The notes under the pieces were generated by a model, which was not told the DNA's origin, did no database searches, and saw nothing but the letters and a program-made list of their open reading frames with translations. Shown here in pieces: positions 20,401 to 32,663 of a stretch of DNA of 64,000 nucleotides. Both the position numbers and the translations under genes were made by a program. The stretch's first letter is position 1; each line of letters begins with the position of its first letter. Origin of the DNA: Papilionanthe hookeriana x Papilionanthe teres (taxonomy: Eukaryota; Streptophyta; Magnoliopsida; Asparagales; Orchidaceae); assembly GCA_022702705.1 (NCBI GenBank), contig CM040434.1:18395771-18459770 (forward strand). Reading direction: 5' to 3'.

Positions 20401-22864
20401 TTAGCTTAACCTAAAATTTAATTAGGGTATCAAAATCCCAAAATTACCATTTTGCCCCTAGGGCTCTCCACTTCATAATTCATCAAATACAACTCAAATG
20501 ACTTTCAAATTTCATAGATACCCTACTCATTAGTCAATTAAAATATCAGAGGAAAAATTATGATTTTCTAATTTTTATTTAATTTTTAATAATTATTTTA
20601 TTCAAAAATAAAGATTTTCGATATTAATCCATTTAATTATTCGAAGTAAAGTTTCTGTTTATGGGACAATTATTGGAGGTTCACCTAGGTCAGAGAACCA
20701 CTTGGACCAAATCTTATGATTTTTTGAATTAAATTTTAATTATTATTATTGTTTACTAATTTTAGTGATTAATTAAATAGAAAATATAAATTAATTTCAA
20801 AAATTACTTTTTATATTTTTATTAAATCTCTCTAAGTACAGAGGACTCTAAGAAATAAGCTTTTCATTTTTTTTATGACTTTTATTTTATTTATTCTAAT
20901 TATTTTAATGAAAAATTAAGAAAATACATTTTTTTTACTTTTAAAAATACATAACTACATTAGAAAAATTAAGAAAAATATTTTAAAGGGTCCCAAATGA
21001 TTATTGGACAATTAGAAACACTTTTTGTGCATTTTTATATTTTTGTAATTTTTAATTATTTTTAATTTAAAAAGTAGTTCAAAAATGAACTATTTATTTT
21101 AATATCAATTTTAATTTTCTTAGGTTCCACTGATCACAAAGAACACTTTAAACCATTTTTCATAATTTTTGTAATTATATTTTATTTATTATAATTATTT
21201 TTTTTTAAAATCCTATTTTACTTAAAAAATAGAATTTAATATAAAATATATTTCAAATAAATTTCAAATTTTACAGAGGGTTAAAATGGTCATTATTTGT
21301 AGTGTGGAACAAACTTTCACATTTTTTGGGTTATATTATATTTAAATTTTTATGAATTTTAGTGACTTTATTAGCTATAGTAATGTACATAATTATTCAA
21401 ACTCATTTTAAATTTTTCCTAGAGTCTTTTGTCTACAGGGAACCTACCAAAACAAATCCTACATTTTTCTAATTTTTATTTTAATTTATATAATTATTTT
21501 AAATAAAAATAGGCAACTAGAGTTGAAATTTAGGGCTTTTAGCGTTAGAAGTGCTCTCTTACTTTGGAAAAATCAAAGAACATCTCTAACAACATGCAAA
21601 ATAAGCCTTATAAATTCCAAGACAAAATGATGAATACTTAATTAAATATAATTAAAATACTCTCTGGAGTATTTAATTAATTAGAAATGAAATATATGAC
21701 AAATAATGTTTATTTTTTGTGCATAATTTTCTCTTCTGCTCACTGAGCAACAGAGTATTTTAATTTACTTTTATGTTTTTTATACACAAAGTTATGAATT
21801 TTAAATTTTAGTATTTAAATAAATAAAAAATACCATATTTTCCTAATTATCTACGCGGTGATGACTCATTCCTCGTACCCGTCGAAACCACGTGTGTTAC
21901 TGTGTTATTGGACGCTACCATCCATGTAGGCATTGACTCGGCCCGCTCTTTACTCTCCATTCCCTCGTCCGACTTGATTTGGAGCGTCCATCTGATCTTC
22001 GTCCCCAACTGACCTAACCCGTAAACTGTCCACCTTCTAGACCTAAGATCTCGCCCTATACTCAATAAGATAGCATGGGTCTTGTTCCTACAACTTCATC
22101 TAGTCCATAAGAAAACATCCATACAACTAATCAAGCATCAAATCAAACTTTTCTTCATAAAGACTCGAACCGAGCTTGATTTGGAGAAAAATGGAGTATA
22201 CCCGAGCCCAAGAGTTATGGCCTCAATTGGGTTCTTATAGAAGCTTCAGTCGAATCTGGCGAACCTCCTCGAAGTGTCACCTTGCTCTGGGGATGGGTCT
22301 GAGTAGAAGTTCCTCTAACTGGTGGTGCGGCTTTGATCGAAGTCTGGTGCAAAGAGCTTGAGAAATGGGGCTTTCAGTGGGGATCTTCTTCATTTGGTCT
22401 GGTGAAGGTTGAGGATTAATCAATTTAAACTTTTGTGGAGTTTGGTGGGGAGATAGAGAATGTCCTATTTTTGGGCTACTTTGGATGGAGAAATTGAGCT
22501 CTGGTATTGGGGGAAGTGGCTGGAATTTGATTGGAATGTGCTCACGGAGACTACAATTAGAGTCTGAAATGATTTTGGTAAGGCTTCTCCAAGCTTCTCG
22601 ATCATCTCCCCTTTGGTCGTGAGAGGTGGCTTTTATAGCCATGGCCAATGGGGAGGGCTCAAGCTCTGATTGGCTGGTGCGAATAAGCTGAGGTGGAGAG
22701 GAGTTCAGCACCAGCAACCAATCATGGATTGCCACAGAGGATGTGCTCAATTATGAGTTCAAAGGTGGGGTAACCTCCTCGAGTTTAAGCTCTCTGGTGA
22801 CTAGGGTGGCTGGCCAAAGCCGAGGTGATGGCTAGCTGGGACCGGGAGCTCAGAGGGAGGTTTA
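17441..22864 (+). repeat. Repeat L, probable 5' LTR of element F
   Basis: It begins TGTCGCCTGC. Clear similarity to R runs from about 17590 to 19745, for example aggcaagccc..atagttaattacat, aacctcggtgac and the ctaaccatggacctttataa block. Further right only layout is shared: a caattgggttcttatag block lies 4.79 kb from the start of L and a caattggggttgttatag block 4.64 kb from the start of R. The 20.0-21.8 kb part is extremely AT-rich. A TATAAAAG is seen on the minus strand near 22630. A 157-residue minus frame at 22277-22750 has no recognised domain. Confidence 0.5.
18446..18470. repeat. (TTTA)n microsatellite
   Basis: About six units, inside repeat L; absent from the matching place in R. 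Confidence 0.8.
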
Positions 22865-24932
22865 ATGGAGGAGATGGCTACCACCATGACCGCCATGGCC
22901 ATACTACACGAATAGTCGCAGTCACGACCAGTGGCATCTCTAGAGGTTAACCAGCTTGAGGTTATACATATCACAGATGAAAGAAGAGAAACCGCTTCTG
23001 CCAATGAAGATGAACCACTGAAGAAGGATCTAATTCGGAATCTTCAAGAAAAGGCTATCAAACAAATCATCAAACAACAAGTTCAAGAGGCCTTGACTCA
23101 ATCCAAAAGCAGGGCATCAGTTTCAAAGGGTAGACCCTACCTGGAGGAGTTTGATATCGTGCCCTACCCCAAAGGCTTTGTGCCCCCAAATTTGAAGACA
23201 TTCGATGGGGCAGGAAACCCACATCAGCATATAGCATATTTCAGATCCACTTTTTGCAATATAGGAGAAAGTGAAGCTTTATTGTTCCGACAGTTCATCA
23301 GCAGCTTGTCAGGGATAGCTTTCCACTGGTATGCAGAAATACCCAACAGATCAGTGAAGACCTTTGCGGAAATGAAAAACATGTTTGTGAAAAGATTTAC
23401 CGGTGCACATCACCAAATTACTATAGGAGATCTCGTAGTGGAGCTATAGAAACCCGACGAGACTCTGGTCGACTACATTCTGAGATGGAGGAACTTAAGC
23501 ATGAAATTTGAGCCTCAGCTACAGGAACAACACGCAGTTGAGATACTACTCAAGTGTATTCATAGTCCGGTTCATGCTTAAGGTTCTTACTATTAAGTCT
23601 CTCGAGAAGCTACTCAGCAAAGCCAGAAGTTTACAAGAGAAAGTTAAGCATATGGAGCCAGCAAAGAAAGCAAAGAAAACAAGGCCAGTCAAAGAATATG
23701 AGAAGAGATCTGGCGTAGTGGCAATGGTCAACAAAGGAAAGTAGTCGATGAGAATTCAGGCTGAGCAGTCGTTGCAGTAGCACAGTCAGTCACCTCAGTA
23801 TAGTCAGCCTCCACAGTACAGTCAGTCTCAGCAGTATGGTCAGCCTTGTTCACATCAAAATAATCATTTTGATCAGCAGCAGAGGTCATACAAGACAGAT
23901 GGACAATATGGTTCGACGATTTCAGAACGGTTATGCTGGAACTACTTCTTCAAGGATGGGGCCATAGCGAAGATGTTCAGAAATTTGATGAAGATGCCCA
24001 AGTTCGGATTGCCCAAGTTGAAGAAACTGGAACATATGAACAAAAAGGAACATCCTAACTTTTGTCCATACTATAGGTTGCTCGGACACACGATAGAGGG
24101 ATGCTTCAGTTTTAATGATTGGCTCGAGAAGAACTATAAAGAAGGAAACATAACAAATCTGAAAGAATACTTGAAAGAACCTGAAAGAGGTTCCGTAAAT
24201 ATGATTTTGGCTGAGCCATTCTACCCGATAGACCCATATGTCGATAGAGACGGATGGAGCATAATTTGGATCAAGTCTTTCAAGAAGATTCTGGATCAAA
24301 TTCAGTCCACTTCAGAGTAAGCCGCTGCTGCACAAAGTCTGCCACCTCCTAAGCCAAAGATGGAGATTACACCTGAGATACCATCGCAGCAGAAGATCAA
24401 GAAGAAGGATGTCCTGGATGAGATGAAGATCGATAGCGCGAAGGCTAGGATTAGGGTTGCCCCTATTAAATTGGTTATCTTGTATTTGGGGGAGAAATCC
24501 CTCGAACCGTTAACTTTGTATAATTTCTTTTTTGCCCCATCGGGGTCATATAATTATAAGAGTGGCAATTTTGGCTACGTTCTTATTGTCTCTAGTGATG
24601 ACGTAACTAATCACAACCTATCTAACCCCGATTTTGATTCCGAAGATGATCCTCAAATCATATTAGTTCACAACGAGAACGTTGATGAAAATGAAAAAGA
24701 TATTGACAACACCAGTTACGACAGAAAGGGAAGCGAGAAGCCAATCCTCGAGTGCAAAGGAACTCCGCTTGCAATTAATTTGGACTTCTCAGATATAGAA
24801 ACAATTCCAGAAGAATCAGCTACAACATCAGGAGAACCTCCGAGTCCAGAGGGGGAAGAAATAACAAAAGTGAATCTCAGAAGTGGAAAGGTACTACCAC
24901 CAAGAACAACTTCAGTGGAGAAAGGAAAGTAG
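22865..24932 (+). pseudogene. Tat-type gag pseudogene of element F
   Basis: The start chosen is ATG 22865, in frame with the main body. A TAG at 22913 interrupts it after 16 codons. The retained blocks are an N-terminal coiled-coil-like region (22960-23110); the gag core with YPKGFVPPNLKTFDGAGNP (23167-23225) and SLSGIAFHWYAEIP (23308-23350); a zinc-finger-like CPYYRLLGHTIEGC (24064-24105); and a C-terminal block with LRSGKVLPP (24875-24902), where Tat gags pass into protease. Stops or frameshifts lie near 23447, 23744 and 24320. The zinc-finger and C-terminal parts match the same parts of element G (63215-64000). Dead as it stands. Confidence 0.82.
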
Positions 24933-24990
24933 ATAATTACTCAAGAAGAACTGCCTCCAGCAATGTGTCCGCCGTTAAAATCTTGAAAAG

Positions 24991-27900
24991 TGTTGATTTT
25001 AAAATATGGTTTAGATTTTAAAATAAAATAATTTAAAATAATGGAATATAACTTTTGGAAAATAATAATGTAATTTCGAAAGATGAAATGAGATACCATA
25101 CATTCTATAGTTTGGATTAGTCGAGTGTAACACTACAGGTAATGCATTTATCCCGAAGGGTAAACACATCACTTGAAAAGTGACACTCAACTAAATGAAC
25201 TAAAGAATATACGATATCTGTTTAGCCTGTGAAACCAATTTTATAAGCCGATAAGTTCCCATATTTAATATAAATGATTAAATAAGGTTTATATTACCTG
25301 GGTTCTAAAGTTCCCTATAGAGGCAAGCCCCTATAGTTAATTACATCTTAAGTGACTAGAATCACTTAAGAAAAATCTCGATTAAGATCAATGGCTCTGC
25401 TTTCAGGAAGTTCAAAGTTTAGGCTTTCATGATTGGACATTAAAAATTTAAAAGGGAATGGATCAAATTAAGAACAGTTTATTTTAGGAATCCAAAGGAA
25501 TGAAGAAGTAGAGGAAGTCACCGATCAGAGGGGAACCTCGGTGACTTCCCAACTATCCTATTTATTTGGCTTTAATTTCGAGATGTTATTTGATGTTTCA
25601 ATCCTGATAATTTTATTATTTAGGGCTAACACTCGCACGATACTCGATCGTACGAATAGCCTGAGAAGATGGGAGGATTTACACTGTACCACATGGTAAA
25701 CTTGGAATCTAAAAAGTGTTAGGACTTATATTGCACAATAGAGTTGTGTAAAAGCCTAAAAGACAGAGTGAGGATTTACGTCGCGCTAGGAGAACCACCT
25801 CGAAGTTCTATGGGATTGTTATTTAAACTAAAGGAAGGTTTTGTTGATGTAGGCCTGTTCTGCTGCTGTAGATCGTCCTCCTTCTTTCGCTGCATCCTCG
25901 TTGTGCTGCCCTTAAAGTTTTGCTCCAAGTTCCAAACTCCTCGTTGTAACGATCGTAGGTCTAGGGTTTATGTTTTGTGTTTATATGCATAGTTATTGTT
26001 GGGTCTCAAGGCCTGTCGAGGAGTACTATCTAAATCGAGTGTCCTACTGGCCTCTATCCTAAAGTCCACTGTAATTCACTAACAAGCAACCTAATAATAG
26101 AAGAAAACATGCTACAAAGTGTAATAAGCAGTGAACGGTAGCAATCACGGGTGTATATACAGTAAATGAGTAGTAAACAGTAGCAATCACTAGTATGTAT
26201 ACAGTAAGGCGCAGTAAATAAGGAAAAGCAGTAAGGTGTGTAGTAAACAAAATGAAATACTGTAAATATAAAACAAATCTGTATACCTGACCGGTCTGCT
26301 AACTCGGAAGATCTCGAGAAAAGCTACAAAACGACTTATTGTGACTCAAAGAAAATCATCAGAAAAGCACCAAATCCAAAGGAAATCATTAAAAACCTAT
26401 AAAGACTTGAATAAAACTGTATGAAAAGTACGAGAAACTCAAATAAAGAAAGAAGATCGTAAGCATCAGGCTGAGGTAGACTCAGAGCTGGACTGTGTAC
26501 TTTCTGACCTTGAATAGGAGCAACCAACCCGACCACCTACTGAGGGTAGTCCCAACCTCGATCTGGCTGACTAACCATGGACCTTTATAAGTTTTCATCA
26601 AAATTCTTTCATTTTTATAGCAAAAGTTGTTGTTTAGGATTTCATGCAAATTTCTTTTGTTTAGCAAGCAAAAGAACATTTTTGTTTCATTCTAGAAATT
26701 TTTCACAAAGTAATATAGTCCACAGATTAGTCACCCTAATTGAACTAGGACTACTGACGACGTAAGGGTGTCGGGGGCAACAATCCTATCAAGAGTCGGC
26801 GAATAGTATCGTCGTTCCCTAGCCTCACCTTCAATGAAGATCTCCTCTCAAAGGAAAAGGATACTATTCTAACCTTACCTCGTATTCCTCGTCTAAGCAC
26901 ACATAAGCGATATAATCACCGCCTTAACCCCTAAACCATCTAGCTTACAGCCTTGCTTGATGGCCCACGTATAGCAAAAGACTATACGTGCACACTTATG
27001 CCTCGTACATAAGTGCGGGACTCAGGCCAAGAAGCAAGAAGAAACAAAGGACATGATACAAGAAAAATGAAAGAGGAGAGAACGATCCACCTAAAACGAC
27101 GACACAAAGGGGGCAAATCGATCCTCAAAATCTCATAAAAGCTTTCCAAACCCCAATGTTATGAAAAATAAACCTCTTTTAAATGCGACAAGTAATAGTT
27201 CCTCAAAGTATCCCAAAACCGTCATGCAATAATCTTAAAAGAGATTTATCAAAAGGGTCAATTTGCTAGCCCAAAATACCTCAAGATAAAACATTTTAAA
27301 ATATTTCATATTGCACCCGACTTGATCTAAAGCATGTCCAAAATCTGTAATTCAAAAGTGGTATTTTCATTCTTCAAACAGTAAGCTCACAACTGACATA
27401 ACTTCATCCAAAAAAGTGTCACAAAGCAAAGACCCAAGCCTACCCAGGACGGGGCAAAACTGTAATCCAAAACTACTCAAAATGAGGTAAAGCCACAGAT
27501 CATCAAAGCATCAAACTATAGGTATCAACCATGTACGAGACATGTAAACCCGTAGGAATTGCACGACATGTATATAACCTTCCCATAATCACAGTGAGAA
27601 AGTGCCCAAAGGTAGGGCAAACCGCAGCCAATTTGGACCAAAAGATGCACCTTTAAAGCCCCTAAAACTGTAGCAAGTTCAGCCCAAAGATGCATTTTTA
27701 ACCCACCCCCACCCCCCAAAACTATGGCCAAACCGCAGCCTGCGAATGCTTAAACCCAAACCAAACCTATTTAGAAGAATAGCAGCTATATCCTCTCAGA
27801 AATAAAAAGTAAACTGCAGCTTGCAAGAGGCTAAAATCAAGCCAAAACAATTCAAAAAATAGCAGCTACGTTCATCCAATAGCATGGCCGAACCGCAGCC

Positions 27901-30400
27901 TACATGGGCTTAAAACCAAACCAAACCTATTCAGAAAAATAACAACTATATCCTCTCCGAAATAGGAAGTAAACTGCAACTTACAAGGGGCTAAAACCAA
28001 GCCGAAATAATTCAAAAAAATAGCAGTTATATCCTCTCAGAAATAGGAAGTAAATTGCAGCTTACAAGGGGCTAAAACCAAGCCAATACGATTCATAAAA
28101 ATAGCAGCTACGTCCATCCAACAGCAAAGTTGAACCACAGCCTGCACGAGCTCAAAATTGAGACAAATCATTCCAATAAGTTGCAGCCATATAAGGCCAA
28201 AATCGAGATCCAATATATTCCAAATTGAACCCAGCAAGGCCAAAAAAAACTGCAGCCTATATGGGCCTAAAAGCCAGCCAAGACGACATCCAAAACTGCG
28301 ACTATGTATGGGTTCAAGACTAAGCCAAAAACAAAGCTAACAAAACTGTATCTAAAATATTTTCAACATTGCAGCCTAGGTAGTATGCAAAAAAAAAAAA
28401 AATCACCAGAACATGCAATAAGTGAGTGTAAACCAAAATATGAAGTACTCCTCTATTTCCTCCCTATTTTCCATATTTTATTAGTAATTATAGAACCTTG
28501 CGAACACATCAACCTAATAATGAAATAAGGAGGAGGAGAGTTGAAATAAGAGATTCCAAAACTTTATGTTAAGCATGCCAACATGAAACTTTACTGCTGA
28601 TCACTCCTTTCCCTTTTCCTCTTCTCTTCCAAGCAACAACATAAGCCTTTTAACGTCAATTCCAAGGGTGCTAACAATAAATAAACAAATATAAATGTCT
28701 CATATATGAATGTATAGCAAGTGTGGAAACATTTTTTTTTCAATTTTAACATAAACTTCATCAAAATGTTCCAAAGTGTAGTACGATATAAACATTTAAA
28801 GGCCGCCTTCAAAAGGTAACAAAGGGGGAAGCCAAGGGGGAAATTTCTATGCTCTTACATTCTCACCACCTAAAACTCCACCCTAAATTTCCACCCAACC
28901 TGCGAGGTAGAGAATAAGCATGGAGCCAAAAGGCTTCCAAAATAACACTTAAGCCATGCTAACTATGGGAGTTTAAAACCAAGCAACATATCACACTTTC
29001 ACTTGCATGAAACCGTACATTAGAATTAAGGAGAAGGAGGCAGCACATCAATGTACGTGTGCCCCGTAAAGATGCAAACCACCAAATCTTCCCCATCCAA
29101 ATGCAACATATCAAGCTTTCTTTAAAAAAAAATGCTAGTAAAGGGAGGTAGAACATGCCATTTAAACCCTCCTCTTGACATCTAAATCCAAAGCCACATG
29201 TATTTGATACCATTTTCAACAAGATGAGTAATTATAGAACTTGCAAGAAGAAGAAGAAAATAAGCTAGTTAGTTACATTTTTCCATCAAGAGCGTTTCAC
29301 AACTAACAAGCATGCAAAACCATAAGAACAAAAGGAATTATAACTCAGTAGTGCAATAACCAACTAGGCTAAAGTGTCGAGTGAGCTAGCAAAGAGGCCG
29401 AGAAGCCCGACCAAAGAGTTGAGCAGACAAGGATCCAAGCAAACCAAAAGAAAAATCGGCCACACTAAAAGAAAACCTGCATCACTCCCCTACTCTTCAA
29501 GGCTCTATTCAAGGGGAAGCAAAGCTTCCCAGAATCTCAAACATTCTCACGCATAGAGGAGGAACTAGAGAAGAAAATGGCAACACCTCCACTCTCTCCA
29601 GGCAGAAATTCGACCAACCCAGTAACACTCCCCAATTGGGGTTGTTATAGCCAAAGAGGTGAAGGAAGCTTACCAAGCTTACTGGGACGAGCCGAATGCA
29701 ACAAACCGAAAGCGGACACTAGCAGAAGGCAGAGAGGGTGGAGGCAGAGAAAGAAGCCTCGAGAGAGACACCCTCACAGCGTCAAAACTTTACTTGAGTG
29801 GGAATACCACAGTTTGTCAAAGGGCAGAGCATGCATCAGCCTCGGGACGAAGGTCCTCGGGCAGGGAATGTCGAGCAAGGACAAAGAGGGTCAACTCCTC
29901 TTTCACGTGAGAGAAAGGTAGATGGGCGCGGCCATGGCTCCGCTTGGGTTGAACAGAGAGCTGGGTGGGGAGAATCAGCCGAAGGATAAGGACCAAATCT
30001 AGGATTTGGTCGAGCAAAGCCAAAAGAGAGGGATTCTAGCATGTGAGAGGCGTGAGGGAGTTAGGGATTTAGGAAGAAGAAACATTTTTTTATCTTTTTT
30101 ATTTTTTTAAATAATAATAATTTTTTTATTCAAATTACGCTGACTTAGACATGACTTGACCTGACACGAAACCAAATGAAAATTAGTGTCCTTCCCGGCT
30201 AAAGTTGACGTTCCGAACACACCGACATGGTCTATTTCGTCATCCGGGGTCGTTTGGACAACCTCATCAACAGTCGAGTCAAAAAAGTGTCGAATTCAAA
30301 TTTCATAGATTTTGATTCGCGATCGATCGTTTAAAAAAATTAAATTTAATTTTGATTAATTTTGAAGCAAATAAATGTTCGTGTGATGCAAATTTTGATG
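24991..30400 (+). repeat. Repeat R, probable 3' LTR of element F
   Basis: It begins TGTTGATTTT straight after the gag. It aligns with L from about 25190 to 27145 and contains an 80-bp tandem array that L lacks. The right end is not precisely defined. Short plus frames at 29374-29990 have no recognised domain. Confidence 0.5.
27700..28140. repeat. ~80-bp tandem repeats inside repeat R
   Basis: The block tcctctc(a/c)gaaata followed by gtaaactgcagctt recurs at about 27787, 27947 and 28028 (spacings 160 and 81). Related half-copies carrying the gaaccgcagcct motif lie between and after. About five degenerate units. Confidence 0.65.
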
Positions 30401-31280
30401 TTTGAATGTGTCGACGATCCAAATTATGAAATTCATGTGTACGACGGTGCAAATTGTGCACAGGGCAACCCTAAGGCTTAATGATCCTATGGGGACTTAT
30501 TTTGAGCTCCGTCGTGTTAGTTTCAACCTTCTAAATTCTAGAGGTCGACAACCATATATGCAGAACTTCAAAACGAGTAAGGAGTCGGTTTGAGCTTCTA
30601 AAATAATGTGGGTCCCATCTCTAGTCTTCTAGGATAGTCAAAGAGGAATCTCATGGCTAGATTCTAAGCACTAAGAAGATAGAAAGACATCACCAAAAAT
30701 GAGGTCAACAAATGGACGATCAACAAATGGACCCCCAATAGGTGTGGTGCGTTAACTAAGCACACTGCGCGTATTGGCGTTGACCGAAGAGATCAACAAA
30801 CCAACATATACGTTCTAAGCTCACACACTCAGAACAAAATAGAGAAAAAGTGGAGAAGGTTCCCGCTGGGGAGTATCAGGTAAATCTTTGAAACTGAAGA
30901 TTCCAAAATTTGATGTGGATTGAGAGGTGAATTTTCAGATTGCAAGATTTTGGCGTTAGATTTTAGATTTGTTTCATTTTTTCATTTGATTTTGAATGGA
31001 GTTTTGATTTTGATTCAAGTTTGATTTGGGATTTATTTTGAGATTGATTCCGTGGAAATTTTGGATTTTGATTATGGAATGGATTCGATTATAAATTCTA
31101 AGTTTTGATTTGTGATTTCAATTTTGCAGAGAATTTTGAACTTAATGAGTGTGGAGAATTTGGTGGAAAGGATGTAAAGATTCGTGGTGTAGAGAAGAGA
31201 ATAGGATGCCTTACTCCATTTAAGATGGTCTCATACCTATCTTAGAATTTTGAGTTGAGAACTGAAATTTTGGAACTAGT
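30401..31280. other. Junction between F and the 3' side of G
   Basis: No gene is seen. The end of F and the missing or truncated 3' LTR of G should lie in this stretch, but neither boundary can be placed. Confidence 0.35.
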
Positions 31281-31824
31281 CTCGGGATGAGGATCGACAG
31301 TTGACAACATACCTCGAAATTCTAGGAAGAGAATCAGCAGTTGAAGACCGACCTTGCAATTTAAGAAGAGAATTGACAGTTGACGACCGACCTTGAATTT
31401 CTGAGAAGAGAATCGGCAGTTGACGACCGACCTTGAAATTCTGGTGACCGACCTTGAAATTCTAAGAAGAGGATCGGCAGTTGGCGACCGACCTCAAAAT
31501 TTTGAGAAGAGAATCGACAGTTGGCGACCAACCTCGAAATTCTGAGAAGAGGATCGACAGTTTGTGACCGACCTCAAAATTCTGAGAAGAGAATTGGCAG
31601 TTGGCGACCGACCTCAAAATTCTGAGAAGAGAATCGGCAGTTGAAGACCGACCTCGAAATTCTGAGAAGAGGATAGGAAGTTGGCGACCGACCTTAAAAT
31701 TCTAAGAAGAGGATTGCCAGTTGACGACCGACCTCAAAATTCTGAGAAGAGATTCCACAGTTGATGACCGACCTCAAAATTCTGAGAAGAGGATTTACAG
31801 TTGATGACCCACCTCAAAATTCTA
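31281..31824. repeat. 40-bp tandem array, about 13.5 copies, in the 3' UTR of G
   Basis: Units repeat every 40 bp with the frame gagaagagaatcggcagtt then cgaccgacct. Copies are roughly 85-95% alike by eye. One partial copy sits near 31441-31460. The array lies downstream of the extra ORF of G, in the region known in Tat/Ogre elements as a hypervariable 3' UTR that spawns satellites. Confidence 0.9.
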
Positions 31825-32663
31825 GTGAATGAATGAAAGATTCGTGGAGATTTTGTGAAAATTTGATGTACGAGAGTTTAGTGAAAGTTTTGAAAGATTT
31901 TCGTAGAATGAAGCAAATTGAGAGGGAATATGAGGGTGTTTCATACCCCCACTCAAAGAGTTGACCAAAAGGTGTTTGTGTGGGAAAGGACACCATCCCA
32001 TGCCAACAGAACCAAATCAAACACTTCGTGTGGCTCCATGTCATTAGAATCAACTAACTCTTTCCTACACGAGGAAGAAAATTGAAAGGAAATCGATCAC
32101 AGCCTTAGGCTGGGGAATGCAGATTCGGAATTCATTTTCTTCATTTTCTTTTCTTTAATGATTCGATTTTGTTTTGATTTCAAATTTTGTTTTGACCCGA
32201 GTTTCATCTTGATCTTGAAATTTATATCGATTCTATTTGTATTTTGCATTTCCTCTTATTCGATTTTAATACATTCTTTTCCTCTTTTTTATGCAAGTCG
32301 TTCTTCATTCGACTTTCTTTAAATTGAGCTAAACCTCAAATTAGTGGGATTCCCGGTCAACTGAACCAAATTAAAGATAGATACAACATAGTCGCTTCCA
32401 TTTAATTGTCAAAAATACAGCACACAATTCCATCAAAAAATTTTTGACTATATTTTCCTTGAAAAACCAAAAGTTCTACATAATCCATGCATATTCGTAG
32501 GCAGACACTATCTTGGAACTTCAGGTTGTTCGTTAAAACTGTATGTCACTTCCATACACATCTAAATAGTAAGCTACATAGATAATAACATCACCTTCTA
32601 AGCCACCCTCAGAAGGAAAACTCCATACGGGTATGCATCAGAGGTGTGCTATCTCTATGTAAC

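Larger units (their letters stand above)
17441..30400 (+). mobile_element. Element F: Tat-type, gag-only, long LTRs (right end approximate)
   Basis: A gag on the plus strand (22865-24932) lies between two collinear repeats, L and R, of about 5.4 kb each. Gag belongs to the same family as that of element G but stops at the gag-protease border, where R begins. No protease, reverse transcriptase or integrase is present. The layout is that of a non-autonomous gag-only (TR-GAG type) element with very long LTRs, as known for the Tat/Ogre group. I found no convincing primer site, polypurine tract or target duplication, so reading L and R as LTRs is an inference. Confidence 0.5.

Noticed and set aside
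22277..22750. 157-residue minus-strand frame
   Set aside because: Lies inside repeat L, has no recognised domain and no counterpart in R.
29374..29990. Overlapping plus and minus frames in the GC-richer end of R
   Set aside because: All frames are open by composition only; no domain or start context.
24991..30400. Repeat R as the 3' LTR of element G
   Set aside because: Would need R to be minus-oriented, but its partner L precedes a plus-strand gag of F in the same orientation as R. Not fully excluded.
31281..31824. 40-bp array as a CRISPR array
   Set aside because: Units are contiguous with no unique spacers, in a plant genome, in a retrotransposon 3' UTR.
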